Shown here: piece after piece, positions 48,420-59,781 of the stretch | Position numbering within the stretch: the stretch's first letter is position 1 | How the letters are laid out: each line of letters begins with the position of its first letter | Source: Mycobacterium sp. | GTDB lineage: Bacteria > Actinomycetota > Actinomycetes > Mycobacteriales > Mycobacteriaceae | Length of the DNA stretch: 64,000 nt | Direction of reading: 5' to 3' | Assembly: GCA_003987775.1 (NCBI GenBank) | Contig: RXJD01000076.1 | Span: 1 to 64,000, forward strand | Position numbers and translations under genes: made by a program | Notes under the pieces: generated by a model | Databases searched by the model: none | What the model was told of the DNA's origin: nothing | What the model saw: only the letters and a program-made list of their open reading frames with translations

Positions 48420-49343
48420 ATGCCCCGGCGTGCTCGCGTCGACGCCGAGTTGGTGCGGCGAGGTCTGGCGCGCTCCCGGCAACAGGCCGCGGAGTTGATC
48501 GGCGCCGGCAGGGTGCGAATCGACGGGCTGCCCGCGGTCAAGCCGGCCACCTCCGTGGCGATCACTGCGGCGCTGACGGTGGCCGACGACGGCGAACGCT
48601 CCTGGGTGTCGCGGGGAGCGCACAAGCTTATTGGTGCACTGGACGCGTTCGGAGTGACGGTCGAGGGCCGGCGCTGCCTGGATGCGGGTGCCTCGACCGG
48701 CGGGTTCACCGAGGTGCTGCTGGACCGTGGCGCCGCGCAGGTGGTCGCCGCCGATGTCGGCTATGGGCAGCTGGCGTGGTCGCTGCGCAGCGACCCTCGC
48801 GTGGTCGTCGTGGAACGCACCAACGTGCGTGACCTGTCCCCTGAGAAGATCGGCGGGACCGTCGACCTGGTGGTCGCCGACCTGTCATTCATCTCGTTGG
48901 CGACCGTGTTGCCCGCGCTGGTTGGTTGCGCTTCTCCCGACGCCGATATCGTTCCGATGGTGAAGCCGCAGTTTGAGGTAGGCAAGGGCCAGGTCGGTGC
49001 CGGCGGGGTGGTCCACGACCCACAGTTGCGCGCCGATGCGGTGCTGGCAGTCTCGCGTCGCGCCGCTGAGCTCGGCTGGCGCACCGTCGACGTGACGGCC
49101 AGCCCGCTGCCGGGGCCGTCGGGCAACGTCGAGTATTTTCTGTGGCTGCGTGCCCGGACCGATCGCGGGCTGGCCGGCGATGAGCTCGTCGGGGCGGTCC
49201 AGCGCGCGGTGAGTGACGGCCCGACGACGATGCGGGGCGGAACGCCCCGAGGAGAAGTCGGGCAATTGGGGGTAAGCCCGACGACGATGCGGGGCGGCGC
49301 GCCCCGGGTTGGCGTCGGGCATTTGGAAAGTAGCCCGAAGTGA
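48420..49343 (+). CDS. tlyA: 16S/23S rRNA 2'-O-methyltransferase TlyA with extended C-terminus
   Basis: TlyA methylates ribosomal RNA at two cytidines, and its loss gives capreomycin resistance. An S4 domain covers residues 1-60 ([21 protein letters not shown]). An FtsJ-like Rossmann domain follows with [25 protein letters not shown] and [12 protein letters not shown] carrying the K-D-K-E type residues. Mtb TlyA is 268 residues; this one is 307. The extra 39 come from two in-frame copies of a 57-base repeat (49219-49332) after AVSDG. The stop overlaps the nadK GTG. Confidence 0.93.
   Translation: MPRRARVDAELVRRGLARSRQQAAELIGAGRVRIDGLPAVKPATSVAITAALTVADDGERSWVSRGAHKLIGALDAFGVTVEGRRCLDAGASTGGFTEVLLDRGAAQVVAADVGYGQLAWSLRSDPRVVVVERTNVRDLSPEKIGGTVDLVVADLSFISLATVLPALVGCASPDADIVPMVKPQFEVGKGQVGAGGVVHDPQLRADAVLAVSRRAAELGWRTVDVTASPLPGPSGNVEYFLWLRARTDRGLAGDELVGAVQRAVSDGPTTMRGGTPRGEVGQLGVSPTTMRGGAPRVGVGHLESSPK
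49219..49332. repeat. 57-base tandem repeat (two copies) within the 3' end of tlyA
   Basis: Units at 49219-49275 and 49276-49332 both start GCCCGACGACGATGCGGGGC and a further GCCCGA follows the second. Each contains an inverted repeat of the GGGGC...GCCCC type. The unit is 19 codons, so it stays in frame and encodes PTTMRGG...PR-type repeats. It looks like an intergenic repeat absorbed into the coding sequence. Confidence 0.85.
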
Positions 49344-50260
49344 CCGAACGTACCGTTCTGCTGGTTGTCCACTCCGGCCGTGACGAAGCGACCGAGACCG
49401 CCCGACGCGTCGAGAATGTATTGGAAGACAAGGGTATCGGGCTCCGAGCTTTGTCCGCGGAGGCGGTCGACAAGGGCTCGTTGCGGCTGAGTCCCAACGA
49501 CATGCGGGTGCTGGGTGTCGATATCGAGGTCGTCGACGCCGACCCGATGGCCGCTGAGGGTTGCGAGCTGGTGCTGGTGCTGGGTGGTGACGGCACGTTC
49601 CTGCGGGCGGCCGAACTTGCCCGCAATGCGGGCATTCCGGTGCTGGGGGTCAACCTGGGGCGCATCGGCTTCCTCGCCGAAGCCGAGGCCGAGAACATCG
49701 ACACCGTGCTCGACCACGTTGTCGCGCAGGACTATCGGGTGGAAGACCGGTTGGTACTCGACGTCGTGGTGCGCCAGGGCGGCGAGGTGATCGCTGCGGG
49801 CTGGGCGCTCAACGAAGCCAGCCTGGAAAAAGGCCCCCGACTCGGCGTCCTGGGCGTCGTCGTCGAAATAGACGGCCGGCCCGTTTCGACGTTCGGCTGC
49901 GACGGCGTGCTGGTGTCCACGCCGACCGGATCCACCGCGTACGCGTTCTCCGCAGGCGGACCCGTGTTGTGGCCGGACCTGGAAGCAATTCTGGTGGTGC
50001 CCAACAACGCTCACGCACTGTTCGGCCGTCCGATGGTCACCAGTCCAGACGCCGCCATCGCGGTCGAAATCGAGGCCGACGGTCACGACGCGCTGGTGTT
50101 CTGCGACGGCCGTCGGGACATGCGGGTGCCGGCCGGCAGCCGGCTCGAGGTCACGCGCTCTGCCACGCCGGTGAAGTGGGTGCGCCTGGACAGCGCACCG
50201 TTCACCGACCGGCTGGTGACCAAGTTCCGGTTGCCGGTGACGGGTTGGCGCGGGAAGTAG
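49340..50260 (+). CDS. nadK: NAD kinase
   Basis: 306 residues (Mtb PpnK). It phosphorylates NAD using ATP or polyphosphate. The [11 protein letters not shown] loop, [12 protein letters not shown] and [16 protein letters not shown] motifs are all present, and [10 protein letters not shown] is typical of actinobacteria. The GTG start overlaps the tlyA stop (GTGA). It is followed after three bases by recN. Confidence 0.96.
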   Translation: MTERTVLLVVHSGRDEATETARRVENVLEDKGIGLRALSAEAVDKGSLRLSPNDMRVLGVDIEVVDADPMAAEGCELVLVLGGDGTFLRAAELARNAGIPVLGVNLGRIGFLAEAEAENIDTVLDHVVAQDYRVEDRLVLDVVVRQGGEVIAAGWALNEASLEKGPRLGVLGVVVEIDGRPVSTFGCDGVLVSTPTGSTAYAFSAGGPVLWPDLEAILVVPNNAHALFGRPMVTSPDAAIAVEIEADGHDALVFCDGRRDMRVPAGSRLEVTRSATPVKWVRLDSAPFTDRLVTKFRLPVTGWRGK

Positions 50261-50263
50261 CCG

Positions 50264-52006
50264 GTGCTCAACGAGATTCGCATCGAGGCGCTGGGTGCAA
50301 TCAGCGTTGCGACCGCCGAGTTCGATCGCGGGCTGACGGTGCTGACCGGTGAAACCGGCACCGGCAAGACCATGGTGGTCACCGGACTGCATCTGCTCGG
50401 CGGCGCGCGTGCCGATGCGACGCGGGTGCGGTCGGGATCCGAGCGTGCTGTGGTCGAGGGCCGTTTCACCACATCCGACGTCGACGACGCGGTCACCGCC
50501 GGGCTCGACGAGATCCTGAACACCTGCGGCGCGGAGCGCGATGAGGACGGCAGTGTGATCGCCTTGCGCACCGTGAGCCGCGACGGCCCCTCACGCGCCT
50601 ACCTCGGTGGCCGCAGCGTGCCGGCGAAGTCGTTGAGCGGCTTCACCACTCAGCTGTTGGCGCTGCACGGGCAGAATGACCAGCTGCGGCTGATGCGCCC
50701 CGACGAGCAACGCGGCGCGCTGGACCGGTTCGCGGCAACCGGCGCCGCATTGGAGCGCTACCGCAAACTGCGGGAAGCGTGGCTGTCGGCCCGGCGCGAC
50801 CTCACCGACCGGCGGGACCGGACCCGCGAAATCGCTCAGGAAGCCGATCGACTCAAGTTCGCGCTCAACGAGATTGACACCGTCGACCCGCAACCGGGGG
50901 AAGACGAAGCGCTGGTCGCCGATATCGTCCGGCTGTCCGAACTGGACACCCTGCGCGAAGCCGCTGCCTCGGCCCGCGAGGTGCTCTCCAGTTCGTCCGA
51001 CGAGGCGTTCGGGGCGGCCGACGCTCTGGGGCGCGCCCGGGGCGCACTGGAATCGACCGGCGATGCCCGGCTGCGGGCACTGGGCGACCAGATCGGCGGC
51101 GCGCTGACGGTAGTGATCGACGCGGTCGGCGAATTGGGCGACTACCTCGAGGCGCTGCCGACCGACGCCAGCGCACTGGACGCCAAACTGGCCCGCCAGG
51201 CGCAACTGCGCACGCTGACCCGTAAGTATGCCGCCGACATCGACGGCGTGCTGCAGTGGGCGCAGGACTCGCGCGACCGGCTGGCGCAGCTCGACGTGAC
51301 CGAAGAAGGTCTGGCCGCGTTGGAATGCCGGGTCGAGGAACTCGGGCGCGAATTGGGCCAAGCCGCAATCGATCTCAGCAAGATCAGGCGTAGGGCCGCC
51401 AAGAAGCTGGCCAAAGAGGTCACCGCGGAGCTTGCCGGCCTGGCGATGAACAACGCGGATTTCACGATCGGCGTCAGTACCGATACCGCCGATCCGCACG
51501 ACCCGTCCGCGCTGATCCTGCCCGACGGTGAACCGGCTCGCGTCGGCACCGACGGAATCGATGTGGTGGAGTTCGGCTTCGCCGCGCACCGCGGCATGTC
51601 GGTGCTGCCGTTGGCCAAGAGCGCTTCGGGCGGTGAGCTGTCGCGGGTGATGCTGGCGCTGGAAGTGGTGCTGTCGGCTTCGGCCACCGGCACCACGATG
51701 GTGTTCGACGAGGTCGATGCCGGCGTGGGTGGCTACGCGGCTGTTCAGATCGGTCGACGGCTGGCCCGGCTGGCCCGCACCCACCAGGTCATCGTCGTCA
51801 CGCATCTGCCGCAGGTTGCGGCCTACGCCGACGTGCACCTGGTGGTGCACAGCCAGGGACCAAAGGGCACCAGTGGCGTTCGCCGCCTGAGCAGCGAGGA
51901 CCGGGTGGCCGAGCTGGCCCGGATGCTGGCCGGGCTGGGGGAGTCCGACAGCGGCCGCGCGCACGCTCGCGAACTACTCGAGACCGCGCAGACCGACCGC
52001 GCGTAG
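50264..52006 (+). CDS. recN: DNA repair ATPase RecN
   Basis: 580 residues, SMC-like. The Walker A GETGTGKT has Lys35, a long coiled coil covers about 150-380, the signature is KSASGGELSRVMLALE near 455 and Walker B is MVFDEVDAG. VTHLPQVAAYAD is the H-loop region. RecN helps join ends in double-strand break repair. Its position after nadK is the usual actinobacterial order. GTG start; the gene is followed by a 255-base gap. Confidence 0.95.
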   Translation: MLNEIRIEALGAISVATAEFDRGLTVLTGETGTGKTMVVTGLHLLGGARADATRVRSGSERAVVEGRFTTSDVDDAVTAGLDEILNTCGAERDEDGSVIALRTVSRDGPSRAYLGGRSVPAKSLSGFTTQLLALHGQNDQLRLMRPDEQRGALDRFAATGAALERYRKLREAWLSARRDLTDRRDRTREIAQEADRLKFALNEIDTVDPQPGEDEALVADIVRLSELDTLREAAASAREVLSSSSDEAFGAADALGRARGALESTGDARLRALGDQIGGALTVVIDAVGELGDYLEALPTDASALDAKLARQAQLRTLTRKYAADIDGVLQWAQDSRDRLAQLDVTEEGLAALECRVEELGRELGQAAIDLSKIRRRAAKKLAKEVTAELAGLAMNNADFTIGVSTDTADPHDPSALILPDGEPARVGTDGIDVVEFGFAAHRGMSVLPLAKSASGGELSRVMLALEVVLSASATGTTMVFDEVDAGVGGYAAVQIGRRLARLARTHQVIVVTHLPQVAAYADVHLVVHSQGPKGTSGVRRLSSEDRVAELARMLAGLGESDSGRAHARELLETAQTDRA

Positions 52007-52061
52007 TTACCTGTGGCGTAAGCCCGCGCCGGCGGGGGCCGGGCGCGGCTTGGTCTGGGGT

Positions 52062-52117
52062 GAGCGTGCGCTCAATGCCAGCTGCAGCGGCGTGTCGTTG
52101 TGCAGACACGCACGCTC
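52062..52117. repeat. Inverted repeat after recN
   Basis: GAGCGTGCG (52062-52070) and CGCACGCTC (52109-52117) are perfect 9-base arms. Inside, CGTGTC (52091-52096) and GACACG (52105-52110) make a second hairpin. It lies in the 255-base gap between recN and steA, which otherwise shows no gene. It may end the recN transcript; no T-run follows. Confidence 0.55.
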
Positions 52118-52261
52118 GGGCTGCAGACGCGCGGCGTGCCCAAACCCTCGCAACCAACCCGCGATGAAGATGTGACAGATGTGACGCTTTATAACTTCTG
52201 AGGCAGATGTTACGGCGCGCCTCCCCGATGCAGCCGTCTATCGCCGACAGAATCGGCTCCC

Positions 52262-53443
52262 ATGAAGATGTCAGCGCTTCTATCTCGCAACACCGTCCGG
52301 CCCGGACTCGTGGGCACCGCCCGAGTGGACCGGAATATCGACCGACTGCTGCGCAGGGTGTGCCCCGGCGACATCGTGGTCCTCGACATCCTCGACCTCG
52401 ACCGCATCACCGCCGACGCACTGGTGGAAGCTGACATCGCCGCCGTCGTCAACGCATCCCCGTCCGTCTCGGGCCGCTACCCCAACCTGGGCCCCGAGGT
52501 CCTGGTCAACAACGGGGTCACCCTCATCGACGAGACCGGGCCCGAGATCTTCAAGAAGGTCAAGGACGGATCCAAGATCCGCCTCTATGAAGGCGGCGTC
52601 TACTCCGGGGACCGCCGCCTGATCCGCGGCACCGAGCGCACCGACCACGACATCGCCGACCTCATGCGAGAGGCCAAGAGCGGGCTGGCCGCTCACCTGG
52701 AAGCGTTCGCGGGCAACACCATTGAGTTCATCCGCAGCGAGAGCCCGCTGCTGATCGACGGCATCGGCATTCCCGACATCGACGTCGACATGCGCCGCCG
52801 GCACGTGGTCATCGTCTCCGAAGAACCAAGCGCCGAAGAGGACCTGAAGTCCCTCAAGCCGTTCATCAAGGAGTACCAACCCGTCCTGGTCGGCGTCGGA
52901 CAGGGAGCCGACGTGCTGCGCAAGGCCGGTTACCGTCCCCAGCTCATCGTCGGCGACCCCGACCAGATCAGCGCCGAAGTTCTCAAATGCGGTGCCCAGG
53001 TGGTACTGCCCGCCGACGCCGACGGACACGCCGCCGGCCTGGAACGCATCCAGGACCTCGGGGTGGGTGCCATGACCTTCCCGGCCGCCGGCTCTGCCAC
53101 CGACCTGGCTCTGCTGCTGGCCGATCACCACGGCGCCGCGCTCCTGGTGACCGCCGGGCACACCGCCAACATCGAGACCTTCTTCGACCGGACGCGTTCG
53201 CAGAGCAACCCCTCGACGTTCCTCACCCGGCTGCGGGTGGGGGAGAAGCTGGTCGACGCGAAAGCGGTTGCCACTCTGTATCGCAACCACATCTCCGGCG
53301 GTGCCATTGCGCTGCTCGCGCTCACCATGTTGATCGCGATCATCGTCGTGCTGTGGGTGTCTCGCACCGATGGTGTGGTGATGCACTGGATCGTCGAGTA
53401 CTGGAACCGCTTCACCCTCTGGATCCAGCACCTGATCTCTTAG
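52262..53443 (+). CDS. steA: Cytokinetic ring protein SteA-like
   Basis: 393 residues, the same length as Mtb Rv1697. The N-terminal part binds nucleotide-like ligands in relatives of thiamine pyrophosphokinase (IVGDPDQIS, PADADGHAAGLERI). A single membrane helix lies near the C-terminus at about 344-363 (GGAIALLALTMLIAIIVVLW) with a short tail outside. In corynebacteria the orthologue acts with SteB to control cell-wall hydrolysis during division. It is followed 11 bases later by the partner-type gene mctB. Confidence 0.88.
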   Translation: MKMSALLSRNTVRPGLVGTARVDRNIDRLLRRVCPGDIVVLDILDLDRITADALVEADIAAVVNASPSVSGRYPNLGPEVLVNNGVTLIDETGPEIFKKVKDGSKIRLYEGGVYSGDRRLIRGTERTDHDIADLMREAKSGLAAHLEAFAGNTIEFIRSESPLLIDGIGIPDIDVDMRRRHVVIVSEEPSAEEDLKSLKPFIKEYQPVLVGVGQGADVLRKAGYRPQLIVGDPDQISAEVLKCGAQVVLPADADGHAAGLERIQDLGVGAMTFPAAGSATDLALLLADHHGAALLVTAGHTANIETFFDRTRSQSNPSTFLTRLRVGEKLVDAKAVATLYRNHISGGAIALLALTMLIAIIVVLWVSRTDGVVMHWIVEYWNRFTLWIQHLIS

Positions 53444-53454
53444 GAAGTGCCCCG

Positions 53455-54399
53455 ATGATCTCGTTACGCCAACATGCCATTTCGCTGGCCGCCGTCTTTC
53501 TGGCGCTGGCCATCGGCGTGGTGCTGGGCTCCGGCTTCTTCTCCGACACCGTGCTGTCCAGCCTGCGCAACGAGAAGCGCGACCTGGCCAGTCAAGTCAA
53601 CGGCCTCAACGACCAACGCAATCAGCTGAACGAGAAGCTCAGCGCAGCAAACACTTTCGATGCACAAGTGCTCGGCCGGATTGTGCACGAGGCATTGACG
53701 GGCAAGACGGTGGTGTTGTTCCGCACCCCGGACGCCAGGGACGACGACGTGTCAGCGGTGTCGAAAATCATCGGGCAGGCCGGCGGCTCGGTCACCGGTA
53801 CCGTCTCGTTGACGCACGAGTTCGTCGAGGCCAACTCCGGGGAGAAGCTTCGCTCGGTGGTCAACTCCTCGATCCTGCCCGCCGGCACCCAGTTGAGCAC
53901 CAAACTGGTCGACCAGGGCTCACAGGCCGGTGATCTGCTGGGCATCGCCCTGCTGGTCAACACCAACCCGCAGGCGCCGGCCGTGGACGACACGTCGCGC
54001 GACACCGTGCTGGGCGCCCTGCGCGAAACCGGCTTCATCACCTACCAGCCCAACAACCACATGGCAGCGGCCAACGCCGCCATCGTGGTCACCGGCGGGG
54101 CGGTCCCCGCCGACGCCGGCAACCAGGGCGTCACCGTGGCGCGGTTCGCCGCTGCCCTGGCTCCGCACGGCTCGGGCACCGTCCTGGCCGGCCGGGACGG
54201 CTCGGCCGGCGGTAGCGCCGCAGTGGCGGTGGCCCGCGCCGACGCCGGCATGGCGGCTGCCATCAGCACCGTTGACGACGTCGACGTCGAGCCCGGACGC
54301 ATCACGGCCATCCTCGCCCTGCACGATCTCGTCGGCGGCGGCCATCCCGGTCACTACGGCACCGGGCACGGCGCCACGTCGGTGACAGTGCCGCAGTAG
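53455..54399 (+). CDS. mctB: Outer-membrane copper protein MctB / SteB-like division protein
   Basis: 314 residues, identical in length to Mtb Rv1698. An N-terminal signal or anchor (SLAAVFLALAIGVVLGSGFF) is followed by a coiled coil (LRNEKRDLASQVNGLNDQRN) and an alpha/beta domain. Rv1698 has been described as a copper-efflux channel protein, and its corynebacterial orthologue SteB partners SteA; both readings are possible. I start at ATG 53455, since the open frame upstream is a shadow of steA. Confidence 0.9.
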   Translation: MISLRQHAISLAAVFLALAIGVVLGSGFFSDTVLSSLRNEKRDLASQVNGLNDQRNQLNEKLSAANTFDAQVLGRIVHEALTGKTVVLFRTPDARDDDVSAVSKIIGQAGGSVTGTVSLTHEFVEANSGEKLRSVVNSSILPAGTQLSTKLVDQGSQAGDLLGIALLVNTNPQAPAVDDTSRDTVLGALRETGFITYQPNNHMAAANAAIVVTGGAVPADAGNQGVTVARFAAALAPHGSGTVLAGRDGSAGGSAAVAVARADAGMAAAISTVDDVDVEPGRITAILALHDLVGGGHPGHYGTGHGATSVTVPQ

Positions 54400-54410
54400 G
54401 GCGTGTTCGA

Positions 54411-54427
54411 CACGGCGGGCCGCCGTG
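54411..54427 (+). terminator. Hairpin after mctB
   Basis: CACGGC and GCCGTG pair as a 6-bp stem around GGGCC, starting 12 bases after the mctB stop. There is no T-run, so it would be at most a weak or L-shaped mycobacterial terminator. TAGGGT at 54433-54438 just after it could be a -10 for pyrG. Confidence 0.3.
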
Positions 54428-54514
54428 GATGTTAGGGTGAGTTTCCGTGGGTCGGCAGGCCCAGCACGTTTGACTTTTCTGCATCAGCCCTGCCCTTCAC
54501 GGAGGTTCGCCTAG

Positions 54515-56902
<2,388 letters not shown>

Positions 56903-56906
<4 letters not shown>

Positions 56907-57847
56907 CTGCGGCGCTGACGCTCGACGCGCAGATGCAGGGTTACCTCGACCATCTGACGATCGAGCGTGGCGTGGCGGCCAACACCCTGAGCTCCTATCG
57001 CCGCGACCTGCGCCGCTACTCAAAGCATCTGGAAGAACGCGGTATTCACGATCTGGCCAAGGTCGGCGAGAACGACGTCAGCGAGTTCCTGGTGGCGCTG
57101 CGCCGTGGTGATCCCGAAACGGGTGCGGTGGCGCTGTCCGCGGTCTCGGCGGCGCGGGCCCTGATCGCCGTGCGCGGTCTGCACCGGTTCGCGGCCGCCG
57201 AAGGGCTGGCGGAGCTGGATGTGGCGCGGGCGGTCCGACCGCCGACGCCGGGCCGGCGGCTGCCGAAGAGCCTGACCGTCGACCAGGTGCTGGCGCTGCT
57301 CGAGGCGGCGGGCGGCGAGGATGCGTCCGACGGGCCGCTGACCTTGCGCAACCGGGCGTTGCTGGAGCTGTTGTATTCGACGGGGTCGCGCATCTCCGAA
57401 GCCGTTGGTTTGGACGTCGACGACATCGACACCCATTCGCGGTCGGTGTTGTTGCGTGGCAAGGGCGGCAAGCAGCGCCTGGTCCCGGTGGGCCGCCCTG
57501 CCGTGCAGGCACTCGACGCCTATCTGGTGCGCGGTCGCCCGGACCTGGCCCGGCGGGGACGCGGCACCCCGGCCATCTTCCTCAACGCCCGCGGCGGCCG
57601 GTTGTCGCGCCAGAGCGCGTGGCAGGTGTTGCAGGACGCGGCCGAACGCGCCGGCATCACCTCGGGTGTGTCGCCGCACATGCTGCGGCACTCCTTCGCC
57701 ACGCACCTGCTCGAAGGCGGCGCCGACGTGCGGGTGGTGCAGGAGTTGCTCGGTCACGCGTCGGTGACCACTACGCAGATCTACACCCTGGTCACGGTGC
57801 ACGCGCTGCGTGAGGTATGGGCCGGCGCCCACCCGCGCGCCACCTGA
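56903..57847 (+). CDS. xerD: Site-specific tyrosine recombinase XerD
   Basis: 314 residues. XerD resolves chromosome dimers at dif together with XerC and FtsK. The N-terminal SAM-like domain reads [19 protein letters not shown]. The catalytic residues are Arg in [11 protein letters not shown], His/Arg in [12 protein letters not shown], His in [10 protein letters not shown] and Tyr in IYT. I use the ATG at 56903 overlapping the Nudix gene; a frame from 56858 is open but unlikely. Confidence 0.95.
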
Positions 57848-57855
57848 CCGGCCCT

Positions 57856-57930
57856 CGCGCGGGTCACCCAGCTGGCGCTCCGCGCGGGTCACCCAACTGG
57901 CGCTCCGCGCGGGTCACCCAACTGGCGCGA
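57856..57930. repeat. 25-base direct repeat, three copies, after xerD
   Basis: Units at 57856-57880, 57881-57905 and 57906-57930 read CGCGCGGGTCACCCAnCTGG plus CGCTC (last copy CGCGA). The copies differ at one or two bases only. They begin nine bases after the xerD stop and run into the large stem-loop at 57925. Exact short tandem arrays like this vary in copy number among strains. Confidence 0.9.
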
Positions 57931-57988
57931 GCAGACGCAAAATCACCGTGGAGCAGCCGCTCCAACGGGATTTTGCGTCTGCTCGCGC
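57925..57988. repeat. Large stem-loop between xerD and the O-methyltransferase gene
   Basis: GCGCGAGCAGACGCAAAATC (57925-57944) and its exact reverse complement (57969-57988) flank a loop that itself folds (GGAGC/GCTCC, with CCGT/ACGG outside). The total stem is close to 30 bp. It lies between two converging genes and could serve as a two-way terminator, but the core GCGAGCAG...CGCAAA is shared with the argG-argH element, so it is also a dispersed repeat. Confidence 0.85.
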
Positions 57989-57990
57989 GC

Positions 57991-58743
57991 CTAACCGAGG
58001 TACTCGGACTCCAGCACCAGGTCGGACACCATCGACTGATACTCGAGATGGGTCTTGTGCTCGACGGTGTTCCACGTCGCGCCCTGTTGTTCCCGCATAT
58101 AGGCGCGGTACTTCGGCGCGCCGGGCACCCGGACATTGTCGGCGACAGCGATCGACCCCCGGTGCAGCCACCCGCGGGCCAAGATGCTTTGCAGGTCGTC
58201 CAGGTAGGCGTCTTTGTCGTGGTCCAGGAAAAGGAAATCGACTGCCTCAGAGGTGAATCCGTGATCGTCGGCCAGCACGTCCAAGGTGCGCCCCCCGTCA
58301 CCGATGGTGCCGACCACACACGTCACCCGGTCGGCCACGCCGGCGTGACCCCAGATCCGCCGGGCGTTGGCGGCGTTGGCCTCGGCGAGTTCGATCGAGA
58401 ACACCTTGGCCTGCGGCGCGGCCCGCGCGATCCGCAGGGCGCCGTATCCGACATAGGTACCGAGCTCGAGCGCGAGCGACGGGTTGGCGCGGCGCACGGC
58501 GGCGTCGAGCAGTTGGCCCTTCTCGTCGCCGACATTGATCAACATCGACTTCTCGTAGGCGAACTTGTCGATGGTGGCCAACACGTCGTCGATGTCACCG
58601 GCCCGCGCGTGGTTCACCACGTAGTCGACCACCGCCGCCTCACGTCCGTCACCGATCTGGCCGGTCCTGGTGATGTTGCGCGCTCCGGTGGCCATCCGCC
58701 ACACCGACCACCGCAGCAGGGGTATGCGTCGCTTCAGATCCAT
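57991..58743 (-). CDS. Class I SAM-dependent O-methyltransferase (catechol type)
   Basis: About 250 residues matching Mtb Rv1703c, with a longer N-terminus. Motifs: LALELGTYVGYGALRIA (SAM motif I), SIELAEANAANARRI, FLFLDHDKDAYLDDL (metal-binding Asp) and VADNVRVPGAPKYRAYM. These fit the cation-dependent catechol O-methyltransferase group; the substrate is unknown. ATG 58743 is used and GTG 58749 is an alternative. The stop lies two bases after the stem-loop. Mtb has a REP13E12 gene (Rv1702c) between xerD and this gene; none is present here. Confidence 0.88.
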   Translation of the reverse strand: MDLKRRIPLLRWSVWRMATGARNITRTGQIGDGREAAVVDYVVNHARAGDIDDVLATIDKFAYEKSMLINVGDEKGQLLDAAVRRANPSLALELGTYVGYGALRIARAAPQAKVFSIELAEANAANARRIWGHAGVADRVTCVVGTIGDGGRTLDVLADDHGFTSEAVDFLFLDHDKDAYLDDLQSILARGWLHRGSIAVADNVRVPGAPKYRAYMREQQGATWNTVEHKTHLEYQSMVSDLVLESEYLG

Positions 58744-58868
58744 GTCCACACCATAGGCATCCGCGGCGCCGTCTGGGTTCGAGGCCGAACCCGCACCCGC
58801 TACTGGACCTGAGCCGACGCGTCCCGAAGGTTGCCTGCGGGCCTCCCGGCGCAGGCCCGTCCACCCGT

Positions 58869-58874
58869 TAGACT
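58869..58874 (+). promoter_or_regulatory. -10 element upstream of the ParA-like gene
   Basis: TAGACT fits TAnnnT and ends eight bases before the ATG at 58883. It would start a transcript at that ATG and so make a leaderless upstream reading frame. Confidence 0.5.
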
Positions 58875-58882
58875 TTCCTGCA

Positions 58883-58927
58883 ATGTCCACGCTGACGCCC
58901 GTCACCACCCACCGCCACCGGGCATGA
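58883..58927 (+). CDS. Leaderless upstream mini-ORF (14 codons)
   Basis: The frame begins MSTLTPVTTHRHRA and stops at TGA 58925-58927, which overlaps the ParA-like ATG as ATGA. The predicted transcript starts on its first base. The arrangement suggests translation of the mini-ORF couples into the downstream gene. No protein function is claimed. Confidence 0.4.
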   Translation: MSTLTPVTTHRHRA

Positions 58928-59781
58928 CCGACCACTCGGGTCCAGAGATCGGCCTGACCGGCCGGCCGCCGCGGGCGATTCCTGATCCGAAACCACTGGC
59001 CAGCCACGGCCCGGCCAAGGTCGTCGCGATGTGCAACCAGAAGGGTGGCGTCGGCAAAACCACATCGACGATCAACCTGGGCGCCGCTCTTGCCGAATAC
59101 GGCCGGCGGGTGCTGCTGGTGGACATGGACCCGCAGGGGGCGCTGTCCGCCGGTCTGGGTGTGCCGCACTACGAGTTGGAAAAAACCATTCACAACGTGC
59201 TGGTGGAGTCGCGGGTGTCGGTCGACGACGTGCTGATCAACACCCGGGTCAAGAACCTGGACCTGGTGCCCAGCAACATCGACCTGTCGGCCGCCGAGAT
59301 TCAGCTGGTGAACGAGGTGGGACGGGAGCAGACGCTGGCCCGTGCGCTGTATCCGGTGCTGGACCGCTATGACTACGTGCTGATCGACTGCCAGCCGTCT
59401 CTGGGGCTGCTCACCGTCAACGGCCTGGCCTGTGCCGAAGGCGTCGTCATCCCCACCGAATGCGAATTCTTCTCGCTGCGTGGCCTGGCGCTGCTCACCG
59501 ACACCGTGGACAAGGTGCGCGACCGCCTGAATCCCAAGCTGGACATCAGCGGCATCGTGATCACCCGCTACGACCCACGTACCGTGAACTCCCGCGAGGT
59601 GATGGCCCGCGTCGTCGAACGGTTCGGTGATCTAGTGTTCGACACCGTGATCACCCGCACCGTCCGCTTCCCGGAGACCAGTGTCGCGGGCGAACCCATC
59701 ACCACATGGGCGCCCCGGTCAGCAGGCGCGCTTGCGTATCGCTCACTGGCCCGCGAGTTCATCGACCGATTCGGCGTGTGA
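58924..59781 (+). CDS. ParA/Soj-like ATPase of the scpAB operon
   Basis: 285 residues from ATG 58924, corresponding to Mtb Rv1708. Deviant Walker A NQKGGVGKTT, VDMDPQGALSAGLG and DCQPSLGLLTVNG mark the ParA/MinD family. It is not next to parB, so it is the second ParA-like protein that mycobacteria keep beside scpA; a role in chromosome organisation is inferred. The proline-rich first 30 residues are variable. The stop overlaps the scpA GTG. Confidence 0.92.
   Translation: MTDHSGPEIGLTGRPPRAIPDPKPLASHGPAKVVAMCNQKGGVGKTTSTINLGAALAEYGRRVLLVDMDPQGALSAGLGVPHYELEKTIHNVLVESRVSVDDVLINTRVKNLDLVPSNIDLSAAEIQLVNEVGREQTLARALYPVLDRYDYVLIDCQPSLGLLTVNGLACAEGVVIPTECEFFSLRGLALLTDTVDKVRDRLNPKLDISGIVITRYDPRTVNSREVMARVVERFGDLVFDTVITRTVRFPETSVAGEPITTWAPRSAGALAYRSLAREFIDRFGV

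Noticed and set aside
57848..57930. CRISPR array
   Set aside because: The three 25-base units are head-to-tail with no spacers, so this is a simple tandem repeat.
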